Of a stretch of DNA of 7,445 bases, positions 1 through 6,571 are shown piece after piece. Origin of the DNA: Streptosporangiaceae bacterium (GTDB taxonomy: Bacteria; Actinomycetota; Actinomycetes; Streptosporangiales; Streptosporangiaceae); assembly GCA_030040415.1 (NCBI GenBank), contig JASHTT010000310.1, positions 1-7,445 of the forward strand. The letters run 5' to 3'. The number at the start of each line of letters is the position of its first letter. Position 1 is the stretch's first letter. The notes below the pieces were generated by a model. That model worked only from the letters and a program-made list of their open reading frames with translations, was not told the origin of the DNA and ran no database searches. Both the position numbers and the translations under genes were made by a program.

Positions 1-125
1 GTGAGGGTGACCTGGGCGAGGTCCTCGGCGGCGTGCCAGTCTCCGCAGAGCAGGAACGCGGTGCGCCGCAGCCGCGGGAACGCGGCCTCGGCAAACCTGG
101 CAAACTCGTCGCCGTCGGTCGTCAT
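1..125 (-). CDS. ECF sigma factor, SigE subfamily (N-terminal part, runs off left edge)
   Basis: The reverse strand from the ATG at 125 reads 41 codons without a stop, beginning MTTDGDEFARFAEAAFPRL and continuing RRTAFLLCGDWHAAEDLAQ. The pattern F..F...P.LRRTA(F/Y)LLCGDWHAAEDL.Q is the start of sigma region 2 in the actinobacterial SigE-family of extracytoplasmic-function sigma factors, which bind core RNA polymerase and redirect it to stress or envelope promoters. The codon directly upstream of the ATG is an in-frame TAG, so the protein cannot start earlier. A GGAG lies about 14 nt upstream of the ATG, which is too far for an ideal ribosome site. The rest of region 2, region 4 and any anti-sigma partner lie outside the window. 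It is on the same strand as the binding-protein gene, but a strong hairpin separates them. The family call is secure; the regulon is unknown. Confidence 0.85.
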   Translation of the reverse strand, partial: MTTDGDEFARFAEAAFPRLRRTAFLLCGDWHAAEDLAQVTL

Positions 126-184
126 CTAGGCACGCGCTTCTCCGAAACCGACAAGGTCACCGGATCATGAGCCTCTGCCTAGAT
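124..184 (-). promoter_or_regulatory. 9-bp inverted repeat spanning the sigma-factor start region
   Basis: ATCTAGGCA at 124-132 and its exact reverse complement TGCCTAGAT at 176-184 are separated by 43 bp. The right-hand end of the repeat includes the first two bases of the sigma-factor ATG. It may act as a DNA operator or, if transcription starts upstream of 184, as an mRNA stem that hides the start codon. A weak -10-like TATCTA (185 to 180, minus strand) overlaps one arm. If that is the real -10, the mRNA-stem idea fails. The repeat is seen directly; its function is inferred. Confidence 0.3.
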
Positions 185-398
185 AGATGCGCTGGACCGC
201 CCTTCCGGTTGGAACGGACCGGCAAAAACCCGCGGAGCACTAGCCCTGCGAAACCCGCGAGACCTTCGCCGAGCTGGCGCGCTCGTCCCGCACCACGCTC
301 TCGAAGTGCGCGAACGTGACCGGACGGGCCGGTCACGTTCGCGCTTCCGGCTGAACCTGCGTTTCCTGCCGTCGCGCCGCCGTCAGCAGGTCAGCAGG
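126..398. other. Intergenic region between sigma factor and binding-protein genes
   Basis: This 273-bp stretch has no convincing gene. It contains the inverted repeat near the sigma-factor start, a 9-bp direct repeat AAACCCGCG (226-234 and 251-259), the long hairpin at 308-344, and an 8-bp tandem repeat at its right end. The sigma-factor promoter should lie here, but I could not find convincing -35 and -10 boxes. Confidence 0.5.
308..344 (-). terminator. Perfect 16-bp stem-loop, probable terminator of the binding-protein gene
   Basis: GCGCGAACGTGACCGG (308-323) is exactly reverse-complementary to CCGGTCACGTTCGCGC (329-344), with a 5-nt loop. It begins 55 bp beyond the stop codon of the lipoprotein gene. 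No T-tract follows on either strand; actinobacterial terminators often lack one. The placement between two co-directional genes favours a terminator, but a protein-binding palindrome cannot be excluded. Confidence 0.6.
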
Positions 399-405
399 TC
401 AGCAG
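382..405. repeat. Three tandem copies of 8-bp GTCAGCAG over the stop codon
   Basis: GTCAGCAG occurs head to tail at 382-389, 390-397 and 398-405, followed by a further GTC. On the minus strand each copy carries a TGA (401-399, 393-391, 385-383). Because 8 is not a multiple of 3, the three TGAs fall in all three reading frames. The first is the stop codon of the lipoprotein gene. Confidence 0.8.
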
Positions 406-2303
406 GTCTTCGTGCTGCACGTCCAGAACTCCGGGTAGAACGTCAGCAGCGGGTTCTGCGTGACGTTGTGCAGATTGACGCTGACGGCCTGTGTCCCGAC
501 AGCGAACGGCAGCCACAGCAACGGGACTTGCGCGGCGGTGTAGTCGGCGTAGGCATCGAAGGCCGCCAGGCTGTTGCTGGTGTGGGTAGCGCTGATCAGC
601 TTGTCCATCTCGGCGTTGGAGTAGCTGCCCGAGTTGTCGGGCACGCCGGTCTGGAACAGCGGCTCGCCGGTCGGCTCGAAGCCCGGACCGTCGAACAGCC
701 AGCTGCCCAGGAACAGGAAGTCCCAGCTGCACCGGGCCTGCGTGGGCGTGCAGGGCACGGTGTCGGCCAGCAGGCTGTCGAAGGTCTCCGCATCAGCGCT
801 GAGCTGGATGCCTGCTTGGGCGAAGCCCGACTTCAGGATGGCGACGTTGTCTGCCTGGACCGTGTTGCCCGAGCTGTAGAGCATCGTGAACCTGGCCTGC
901 GAGCCCTTCGCAATGCCAGCACCGCAGTCGGCGGCGCCGCTGCCGGCAGTCTCGCACGTCAGCACCCCGCCGACCTTCTTCCAGCCATGGGCGGCCAGCA
1001 GGGCCTCGGCCTTGGCCGGATCATAGGGATACGGGCCCTGGCCGGCGTTCTCCTTCATGACCGGGGTCACCCACTGGCTGGGCGGCTCCGACGGCACGCC
1101 GGCCGACGTCGGATACCAGTAGCCGCGGCCGACCGAGGTGTCAAAGCCGAGCTGGTTGTTCAGCTCCATCAGCGCCTGGCGGAAGTACAGCTGCCTGAAC
1201 ATCGGCCCAACCGTCGGGTTGTTGAAGTTGATGTAGGAGTAAGCGATGCCGAACTCGTACTCGGGCTGCAGCACGTAGCCAGCCGAGGCCAGCGGGTTCG
1301 TGGGTGGCAGGAAGCCCTTCCCGGCTGGCGCCAGGTCCGTCGACTGCACCCCGGTCCCGCCGTTGGTCACAGCGCCGCCCATGCTCAGCGCGCCAGTCCG
1401 CAACGCGGTGTAGACCGCGGTGTCGGAGGTATAGGTGACGAACTTCAGCTCTGCGATCGACGGCTTCGGGCTGCCGGAGTACTTCGGGTTCGGCGCGAAC
1501 GCGTAGTCGCCGTTCACGTGGTAGGACGTCAGCCTGAACGGGCCGTCGACTACCTGCCAGAGCGGGTTGGTCGCATACGTGGCGGTGTCCATATTCTGCG
1601 CGTTCAGGAATTTCCAGACGGCCTTGCACTTGGCCCATCCATCTGCCGCGCTGTCGGTGAGGCAGCCGCCGCTGCCTTCAGCGGCACCCGCGTTAGTCAC
1701 GTCCCATGCCATCGGGAACGGGGTCAGGATCGCCAGCTGGTTGTAGGTGAACCAGAGGCTGGAGTAGCCCTGCTTGAGCTGCAGGGTCACCTGATCAGGC
1801 CCGGTGGCCGAATACGACGCCATGTTGTCCGGCAGCAAGCCGGGGGTGTAGGCGGCGTAATTTGCCTTCTCCGCCTCGAGCATGTTCAGGAAGAAGATCA
1901 GGTCATTGGCGTCCACGGTCTCGCCGTTGGACCATTTCCAGCCCTTCAGGTTGATCACCACGGTCTTGCCGCCGTTGCTGTAGACCGGCGCGTCAGCCGG
2001 CGACAGCGGGTAGTTGATGGAGACTGAGGTGTTGCTGTTGCCGCCGAACATGTACAGCGGCCGGACCATCAGGTACTCGAAGTCCTGATAGTTGGTCCCG
2101 CTGTAGCACTGGCTGGATTCGAGCTGGAATATGCAGTTCGCGCCGTCGCCGGTGATGACGCCCAGCGTCGCCACCGCGCCCTTGACTACCACGGAAGAGA
2201 CCTTGCCAGCGGTCGAACTGGCAGCGCAGCCTGCCGCCAGCAGCGCCGTGGCGGCCACAGCCGCTACTCCCGCAACGCGCAGTTTGCGTCTACGTTCAAA
2301 CAT
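399..2303 (-). CDS. ABC transporter substrate-binding lipoprotein, family 5 (peptide/oligopeptide type)
   Basis: The 634-residue product is a likely extracellular lipoprotein that captures a solute, in this family usually peptides and sometimes nickel, sugars or opines, for an ABC importer. The N-terminus has a basic start (FERRRK), a hydrophobic stretch and a lipobox LLAAGC with the lipidated Cys at residue 26. The SBP_bac_5 hallmark W-S-N-G-E-T-V-D-A-N-D-L lies at 124-135. The start at 2303 is chosen because AAGGAG sits 6 nt upstream and the signal peptide begins there; an in-frame ATG at 2348 would add 15 residues before the signal. Ten cysteines besides the lipobox form five close pairs (57/66, 214/226, 450/460, 518/525, 629/634). 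No permease or ATPase gene is adjacent, so it is an orphan here or feeds a transporter encoded elsewhere. The regulator gene lies 100 bp upstream on the same strand. The family is secure; the ligand is unknown. Confidence 0.92.
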   Translation of the reverse strand: MFERRRKLRVAGVAAVAATALLAAGCAASSTAGKVSSVVVKGAVATLGVITGDGANCIFQLESSQCYSGTNYQDFEYLMVRPLYMFGGNSNTSVSINYPLSPADAPVYSNGGKTVVINLKGWKWSNGETVDANDLIFFLNMLEAEKANYAAYTPGLLPDNMASYSATGPDQVTLQLKQGYSSLWFTYNQLAILTPFPMAWDVTNAGAAEGSGGCLTDSAADGWAKCKAVWKFLNAQNMDTATYATNPLWQVVDGPFRLTSYHVNGDYAFAPNPKYSGSPKPSIAELKFVTYTSDTAVYTALRTGALSMGGAVTNGGTGVQSTDLAPAGKGFLPPTNPLASAGYVLQPEYEFGIAYSYINFNNPTVGPMFRQLYFRQALMELNNQLGFDTSVGRGYWYPTSAGVPSEPPSQWVTPVMKENAGQGPYPYDPAKAEALLAAHGWKKVGGVLTCETAGSGAADCGAGIAKGSQARFTMLYSSGNTVQADNVAILKSGFAQAGIQLSADAETFDSLLADTVPCTPTQARCSWDFLFLGSWLFDGPGFEPTGEPLFQTGVPDNSGSYSNAEMDKLISATHTSNSLAAFDAYADYTAAQVPLLWLPFAVGTQAVSVNLHNVTQNPLLTFYPEFWTCSTKTC

Positions 2304-2309
2304 TGTGTG

Positions 2310-2315
2310 CTCCTT
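2310..2315 (-). promoter_or_regulatory. Ribosome binding site that fixes the lipoprotein start
   Basis: AAGGAG on the minus strand is 6 nt from the ATG at 2303. It supports this start over the in-frame ATG at 2348, which lacks a comparable site. Confidence 0.8.
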
Positions 2316-2367
2316 CGCCCGCGCATAGCGCAGCCCGAACTTGGTCATGGCAGCCTGCCCGAACGGG

Positions 2368-2396
2368 CTTGGCGGGGACTTGGCGCGGGCTTGGCG
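2368..2396. promoter_or_regulatory. Three CTTGGCG direct repeats at 11-bp period, candidate SARP-binding site
   Basis: CTTGGCG is at 2368-2374, 2379-2385 and 2390-2396, each separated by 4 bp (CGCCAAG on the coding strand of the lipoprotein gene). SARP activators are known to bind heptameric direct repeats with 11-bp spacing, one helical turn, near the -35 region of target promoters. The repeats lie between a SARP-type gene and the lipoprotein gene. No good -10 box lies about 8 bp beyond the last repeat, which weakens the case. The repeats are seen directly; binding is inferred. Confidence 0.5.
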
Positions 2397-2403
2397 GGCA
2401 GAA

Positions 2404-5400
2404 TCAGCCAGATCCTGCGGCGCGTGCCGGGAAGGCCAGGCGGCCGTGGAGGCTGCGGCTGGCTCGCGGCAAGGAGCCGCGCACCGCGCCCGTATCCGGA
2501 TCAGCCACCGGATCAGGCCTGCTGACCTGCGGGTCGCTGGCCTTGCGCCGGAACTGCGCAGCGTCCGGGTGATGCAGGTCGTCCAGGATGTTCAGGGCCT
2601 GCCGCCAGGACTCACGGGCGCCTTGCATATCGCCAGCGGCTTCGCGGGTATCGCCCAGGTGGCCGAGGAAGAATGCCTGGTTAAGGCGGCTGACAAGATC
2701 GCCGGATAGCTTCAGCGCCTGCCGATAGCAGGCAGTGGCTTGCGCGTATTCACCCATGTGGTGGTGTATGTAGCCGAGGCTGTCCCAGATAGCGGCCTCG
2801 CCGTTGCGGTCACCGATGTCGCGGAGCGCGTCCAGTCCCGGGCGGCAGTGCGCGAGAGCACGCGGGTAATCGCCGAGCTGGGCGTACAGCCAACCGATCG
2901 CGCTGAGGGCTTTTGCTTCCTCTACCGCGTAGCCTGCGGCCCGCGCCAGGGTGAGCACCCGCCGTGCGTGAGCCAGGGCCTCAGCGGGCCGTCGCTGATA
3001 GTCGAACGCCACCGCGAGGGTGAGGTGGACACGAGCCTCGCCGAGCTGGTCACCTAGCTCCCGGTACATGCTGAGCGCCCGCGCCAGGTTCACGTGGCCG
3101 ACCGCGCCAGCACTTGACGTCGACTCCGCGCAGCCCAGAGCGTGGTGGGCTCGGGCTTGCGCGGCCAGGTCGCCGAGGCGCCGCGCGGCGGCCAGCGCGA
3201 TGCGCTGAGTGGAGATCTCGTCCCGCCAGTGGCCTCGTCTGGAGAAGTATTCGCCCAGGGCCCACGGCAACTGCCACGCGTGCGTATCGAAGCCGGCTCC
3301 AGCAGCGCACGTGATGACCGCCAGCAGCACCTGGCGCTCGACCTCGCACCAGGCCATGGCATGACTGTCGTCGGTTATGCTCTCCGGCTCGGTTCCCGGC
3401 TGGGCAGCGGCGAGGACGACAGCAGGATCCCGGCCGGGCGACAGTAGCGTGGCGGCGGACCAGGCGGTGTGCAGATAATGATCGAGCATCCGATGGGCGG
3501 CCGCGCGCTGCTCCGCCTTGTCCTCCTGGGCCTCAGCCTCATCCATCGCGTAGGCGCGCAGCAGGTCGTGGAAGGCGAACCGGCCGCTGGCGTCCTGCGT
3601 GAGCAGGTGCATGCCAGTCAGCTCGGCAAGTATCCTGCGTGCCCTGTTGCGGGGAACTCCGGCCAGGCTCGCCGCTGCTGGCAGTGAGATGTCCGGCCCT
3701 GGATGGGCGCCCAGGAGTCGGAACATCCGTGCTGCCGGACTGCTGAGCTTCTGGTAGGACCAGGAGAACACCGCCCGTACGCTGCTCGCCGTATCCTCGG
3801 CATCCAGCACATCCAGCCGGCCGCGCACGTCCCGCAGCTCCTCGGTCAGCGACGTGAGGGAGAGACCCGGACTGGAGGCAGCTCGCACCGCGACGACGGC
3901 CAGTGCCAGGGGTAGCCGGGCACAAAGCACGGCAAGCTCGCTGACCGCGCCGGGCTCAGCGGCGACCCGCGCTGCGCCGAGCCGGGCGGCCAGCAGGTCA
4001 CCGGCTTCCGCCTGCGGCATCAGGCCCAGCGCGAGTTGCAGCGCGCCCTCAGCCACCGCGAGGCCGGGCAGCGGGCGCCGGCTGGTGACCACCGCCAGGC
4101 ATCCCGCAGAGCCAGGCAGCAGCGGCCGCACCTGCGCTTCGTCGGCGGCGTTATCGAGAACCACGAGCATCCGCCTGCCCGCCAGCACGCTGCGGTACAG
4201 CCCCGCCTGGGCATCCGCGCCGGCTGGGATCCGGTCCCCGCGGACGCCCAGGGCACCAAGCAACCCGCAGATCGCTTCGCTGGCCGTCATCGGAGGGCCG
4301 GACGGCCCGAAGCCTCGCAAGTTCACATAGAGCTGACCGTCAGGGAACTTGTCCGCTATCTGATGAGCCCAGTGCACCGCTAGCGCGGTTTTGCCAACTC
4401 CCGCCGTCCCGCCGATCGCCGAGATCACTACCGTGCCGTCGGCACTTCCCAGCCGCTCGAGCGCGCCGGACAGCATCCTGAGCTCTTCCGCCCGCCCGGT
4501 GAAATGCGGTACTGCCGCCGGCAGCTGCCGAGGCACTATCAGCAGCCCCTCGTTCGCGGCCGCCAACCTCTCACGGCCGGCAGGCTGCCGGCTAATCCGG
4601 GCTACGTCGCTGGGCGGGCCTTCCAATGCCAGATCACCGGCCAGGATCCGCTGGTGCAGCCGTTGCAGCTCCCGCCCGGGCTCGACCGCCAGCTCATCGG
4701 ACAAGCGCGTGCGCATGTCGCGGAAAGCCTGCAGCGCGTCGGCTTTCCGACCGCTCCGGCACAGCGCGACCATCAGCATGCCGGCGATCGGCTCCGCCAG
4801 CGGATTCGCGGCCAGCAAGCCAGCGAGATCCTCTGCCGCTTCTTTGTCCCGGCCGAGACGCATGATGGAACTGAGGCGGTCCTGCGCCGCCGATAGCCGC
4901 TCCGCGGCCAGACCAGTCCGGATTGCCTCGATCTTCGCAGTGCCAGGCACATCAGCCAGCGCGGGTCCCCGCCACAGCGCCAGCGCGTGATCGAAGGCCG
5001 CCACCGCCACCGTGCTGTCGCTTGCCGACCGCGCGGCCCGCACCAGCGACCGGAACCGCTGCGCATCCACCTCACTTGGCGCGATCCGCAGTCGGTAGCC
5101 ATCCCCGTACCGCTCTACTCCAGCTCCTGGCAGAACTGTGAGAACCCGTCGCAATCCGGTGACCAAGGCCTGAATAGAGGCCTGCGCCGAGCGCGGCGGC
5201 TCCTCGTCCCAGATCGCGTCGACAAGCTCGGCTACCGGAACGACCTGACTGGCCTGAAGCGCCAGGACCGCCAGCATCACCCGCAGCTGAGGCGGGCCGG
5301 ACAGCCAGCCGTCAGGCGCCCGCACCTCGACAGGTCCGAGCACCCTCACTGCAACGTCGTCTTTAACCCCGCCCGTCCCAAGACCAGGCATACGATCCAC

Positions 5401-5421
5401 GGAACCAGCTTTCCGGCGCAT
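2404..5421 (-). CDS. AfsR-like transcriptional regulator: SARP DNA-binding, BTAD, NB-ARC and TPR domains
   Basis: The longest reading gives 1005 residues, similar to AfsR of Streptomyces. In order: an OmpR-type winged helix (about 25-112, opening VRVLGPVEV and containing LVDAIWDEEPP and GDGYRL); a bacterial transcriptional activation domain (about 118-262, with EVDAQRF and VEPGRELQRLHQRIL); an NB-ARC ATPase with Walker A GGTAGVGKT (337-345), Walker B RRMLVVLDN (416-424), a TSRR motif (446-449), a GLPL-like ARLPLAL (501-507) and an MHD-like FHDL (617-620); then TPR-like helices (about 750-955) and a charged, low-complexity tail. Proteins of this build activate secondary-metabolite or developmental genes in an ATP-dependent way, and AfsR is modulated by Ser/Thr kinases. 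The start is uncertain: ATG 5421, ATG 5391 or GTG 5349 all precede the first domain, and none has a strong ribosome site. GTG 5349 gives the N-terminus most like the family. All NTPase motifs look intact. The direct target is not known. Confidence 0.93.
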   Translation of the reverse strand: MRRKAGSVDRMPGLGTGGVKDDVAVRVLGPVEVRAPDGWLSGPPQLRVMLAVLALQASQVVPVAELVDAIWDEEPPRSAQASIQALVTGLRRVLTVLPGAGVERYGDGYRLRIAPSEVDAQRFRSLVRAARSASDSTVAVAAFDHALALWRGPALADVPGTAKIEAIRTGLAAERLSAAQDRLSSIMRLGRDKEAAEDLAGLLAANPLAEPIAGMLMVALCRSGRKADALQAFRDMRTRLSDELAVEPGRELQRLHQRILAGDLALEGPPSDVARISRQPAGRERLAAANEGLLIVPRQLPAAVPHFTGRAEELRMLSGALERLGSADGTVVISAIGGTAGVGKTALAVHWAHQIADKFPDGQLYVNLRGFGPSGPPMTASEAICGLLGALGVRGDRIPAGADAQAGLYRSVLAGRRMLVVLDNAADEAQVRPLLPGSAGCLAVVTSRRPLPGLAVAEGALQLALGLMPQAEAGDLLAARLGAARVAAEPGAVSELAVLCARLPLALAVVAVRAASSPGLSLTSLTEELRDVRGRLDVLDAEDTASSVRAVFSWSYQKLSSPAARMFRLLGAHPGPDISLPAAASLAGVPRNRARRILAELTGMHLLTQDASGRFAFHDLLRAYAMDEAEAQEDKAEQRAAAHRMLDHYLHTAWSAATLLSPGRDPAVVLAAAQPGTEPESITDDSHAMAWCEVERQVLLAVITCAAGAGFDTHAWQLPWALGEYFSRRGHWRDEISTQRIALAAARRLGDLAAQARAHHALGCAESTSSAGAVGHVNLARALSMYRELGDQLGEARVHLTLAVAFDYQRRPAEALAHARRVLTLARAAGYAVEEAKALSAIGWLYAQLGDYPRALAHCRPGLDALRDIGDRNGEAAIWDSLGYIHHHMGEYAQATACYRQALKLSGDLVSRLNQAFFLGHLGDTREAAGDMQGARESWRQALNILDDLHHPDAAQFRRKASDPQVSRPDPVADPDTGAVRGSLPRASRSLHGRLAFPARAAGSG

Positions 5422-5473
5422 ACGGGAAGCCCGCCCTGCAGATCGTGACCCGCCCGTCGCGGATTCGTTGCGA

Positions 5474-5492
5474 AGGCGGTTATGCGCCGCCT
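5474..5492. terminator. Short stem-loop after the hydrolase remnant
   Basis: AGGCGG (5474-5479) pairs with CCGCCT (5487-5492) across a 7-nt loop. It lies 16 bp past the hydrolase stop and about 52 bp before the most upstream regulator start. It could end the VOC-hydrolase transcript. There is no T-tract and the stem is short, so this is tentative. The regulator promoter should lie in 5422-5508 unless it is read through, but I found no clear boxes. Confidence 0.35.
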
Positions 5493-5508
5493 CCCGCCAG
5501 CAGTGGAT

Positions 5509-6134
5509 TCAGTGCCGGGTGAAGAAGTCGAGGATGGCCGAGTTGATCCGCTCGATTGACACCGGATCGAACGCGACGTGGTTGGCGTCCGGGATCTCGG
5601 CGTACTCGCTGTGCGGCGTTCGCCCGGCGGCGCGCCGCAGCTGTGCTGGCGGGAAGACCGGGTCCCGCTCGTTGGCGATGAACAGGCACGGGACGGTCAT
5701 CTGGGCCAGTTCCGGCAGGTGGTCCTCGGCCGCCCACTTGGCGTCGGCCTCGGCCTGGCCGAGCCGTCCAGGGTCGCCCCAGCCCCCGAACGATGCCGCG
5801 GTCAGGTCGTGCACCAGCCTCACGGCGTCATCGTCTTGCTGCTGGGCGGGTAGCAGTGAGACGTCGGCGACCAAGCCCGAGGGACTCGATCAGGCCGATC
5901 GTGTCGCCGCTGAGGTCATCGACGGTGTAGGGGGGCCGGGGGACAATCCGACGGCGGCATCCCCCTGTTGTCAAAGGCAACGGTGCGATACCCGGCTTCG
6001 TCGAGGGCCGGACGAAGGCCCGCCTGGTCCCACATGGCGGCCGGCGCACCCGTTCCGCAGATCAGCAGAACCGTATCGCCAACGCCTCGCACGTCGTAGG
6101 ACAGCAAAATCGCACCTACCCGCGTTGTCGCCAC
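5509..6134 (-). pseudogene. Alpha/beta hydrolase remnant, frameshifted and lacking the nucleophile segment
   Basis: Three pieces of one alpha/beta hydrolase lie in order but in different frames. Piece one starts at GTG 6134, 6 nt after AAAGGAG, and carries the oxyanion-region ICGTGAPAAMWD and the AFDNRGMPPSD motif. At a run of six G (5930-5935) the frame shifts, and piece two continues YTVDDLSGDTIGLIESLGL. Near 5875-5880 it shifts again into piece three, which has CLFIANERDPVFPP (acid residue), DANHVAF (catalytic His) and the C-terminal ILDFF, ending at 5509. Together they give about 207 residues, against roughly 260-290 in the family. The part normally following LGLG, the G-x-S-x-G nucleophile elbow and the next helices, is absent. 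The first shift alone could be a homopolymer sequencing error, but the missing segment cannot be. The VOC gene ends 16 bp upstream, so the two form one operon. The protein is probably inactive. Confidence 0.8.
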
Positions 6135-6140
6135 GGACTG

Positions 6141-6147
6141 CTCCTTT
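6141..6147 (-). promoter_or_regulatory. Ribosome binding site of the hydrolase remnant
   Basis: AAAGGAG on the minus strand is 6 nt from the GTG at 6134, inside the short gap after the VOC stop codon. This preserved site fixes the original hydrolase start and suggests that decay was recent. Confidence 0.75.
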
Positions 6148-6150
6148 CGT

Positions 6151-6537
6151 TCAAACCACCTCGAGGAAGAACTCCAGCTGGATGTTGTCCGGGTCGCGGA
6201 ATGCCAATCCAGAGCCATAGAAGGCGTCGACAATCTCGCCATGAACAATGCCCAGATTGTCGAGACGCGCCCGCCACGCCTCGAGTTCCTTTCGGTCGGC
6301 ACATCGGAAGGCGATGTGGTCAAGGCCGATTCGGTGCTCGTCGAACGAGGACCCGTCAGACCCTGTCGTGTGTTCGTGAAGGGCGTACATCGGCTCGATC
6401 CACACCGCGAAGCGATATGTGGTCTCCTCGCCCACGAAGAAGGGGGGCGTCTCGAAGAGCGTTTCGTACCAGGCGATGCTGCGCTCCAGGTCGCTGACCG
6501 TGACCGCGAAGTGCGTGATGGGAGGGAAAGAAGACAT
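6151..6537 (-). CDS. VOC-superfamily protein (glyoxalase/bleomycin resistance/dioxygenase fold)
   Basis: The 128-residue product has two beta-alpha-beta-beta-beta modules. The first opens ITHFAVTVSDLERSIAWYETLF and the second opens LDHIAFRCADRKELEAWR. The end FRDPDNIQLEFF is typical of the superfamily. Likely metal ligands by position are His9, Glu55, His74 and Glu122. Members isomerise glutathione or mycothiol adducts, cleave catechols, epimerise methylmalonyl-CoA or bind drugs; the sequence does not decide which. I place the start at ATG 6537 because the promoter upstream predicts transcription starting at or beside that A, giving a leaderless mRNA. An in-frame ATG at 6552 would add five residues but overlaps the promoter. 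It is the first gene of an operon with the hydrolase remnant and is divergent from the TetR gene, its probable repressor. No truncation is seen. Confidence 0.9.
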   Translation of the reverse strand: MSSFPPITHFAVTVSDLERSIAWYETLFETPPFFVGEETTYRFAVWIEPMYALHEHTTGSDGSSFDEHRIGLDHIAFRCADRKELEAWRARLDNLGIVHGEIVDAFYGSGLAFRDPDNIQLEFFLEVV

Positions 6538-6543
6538 GCCACT

Positions 6544-6571
6544 ATGATACATGCGGCACGTATCTTGTCAA
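6544..6571 (-). promoter_or_regulatory. Promoter of the VOC-hydrolase operon, probably giving a leaderless mRNA
   Basis: On the minus strand, TTGACA (6571-6566) is followed by 16 bp and TATCAT (6549-6544). The -35 is a perfect consensus and the -10 matches at five of six positions. The expected start point, about 7 nt past the -10, is the A of the VOC ATG at 6537. There is no Shine-Dalgarno sequence before that ATG. Confidence 0.7.
6546..6564. promoter_or_regulatory. 19-bp imperfect palindrome, probable TetR operator
   Basis: GATACATGC-G-GCACGTATC has eight of nine matching arm positions around a central G. It overlaps the -10 box and spacer of the VOC promoter and lies 26 bp before the TetR start. 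Length, symmetry and position are those of a TetR-family operator. A bound repressor here would block the VOC promoter. Binding is inferred. Confidence 0.65.

Larger units (their letters stand above)
2304..2403 (-). promoter_or_regulatory. Leader and probable promoter region of the lipoprotein gene
   Basis: This 100-bp gap lies between the regulator stop and the lipoprotein start. It holds AAGGAG (2315 to 2310), a short inverted repeat GCCCG-AA-CGGGC (2357-2368), and the three phased heptamers. A weak -10-like TATGCG is at 2327-2322 with no matching -35. The two genes could be cotranscribed, or the lipoprotein gene could have its own activator-dependent promoter here. Confidence 0.45.

Noticed and set aside
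240..325. Possible gene remnants on either strand (for example plus-strand ETFAELARSSRTTLSK)
   Set aside because: The peptides look coding-like in composition but are short, match no family I recognise, and have no start or ribosome site.
306..2027. A 573-codon open frame on the plus strand opposite the binding-protein gene
   Set aside because: It is antisense to a clear lipoprotein gene in high-GC DNA, has an arginine- and glycine-rich product with no recognisable domain, and no ribosome site. It is a shadow of codon bias on the other strand.
2304..2348. Upstream ATG at 2348 as the lipoprotein start
   Set aside because: It would put 15 residues before the signal peptide. The ATG at 2303 has AAGGAG at 6 nt and begins the signal sequence.
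2302..2709. Small plus-strand open frames beginning near 2303-2341
   Set aside because: They run opposite the regulator C-terminus in high-GC sequence and show no domain or ribosome site.
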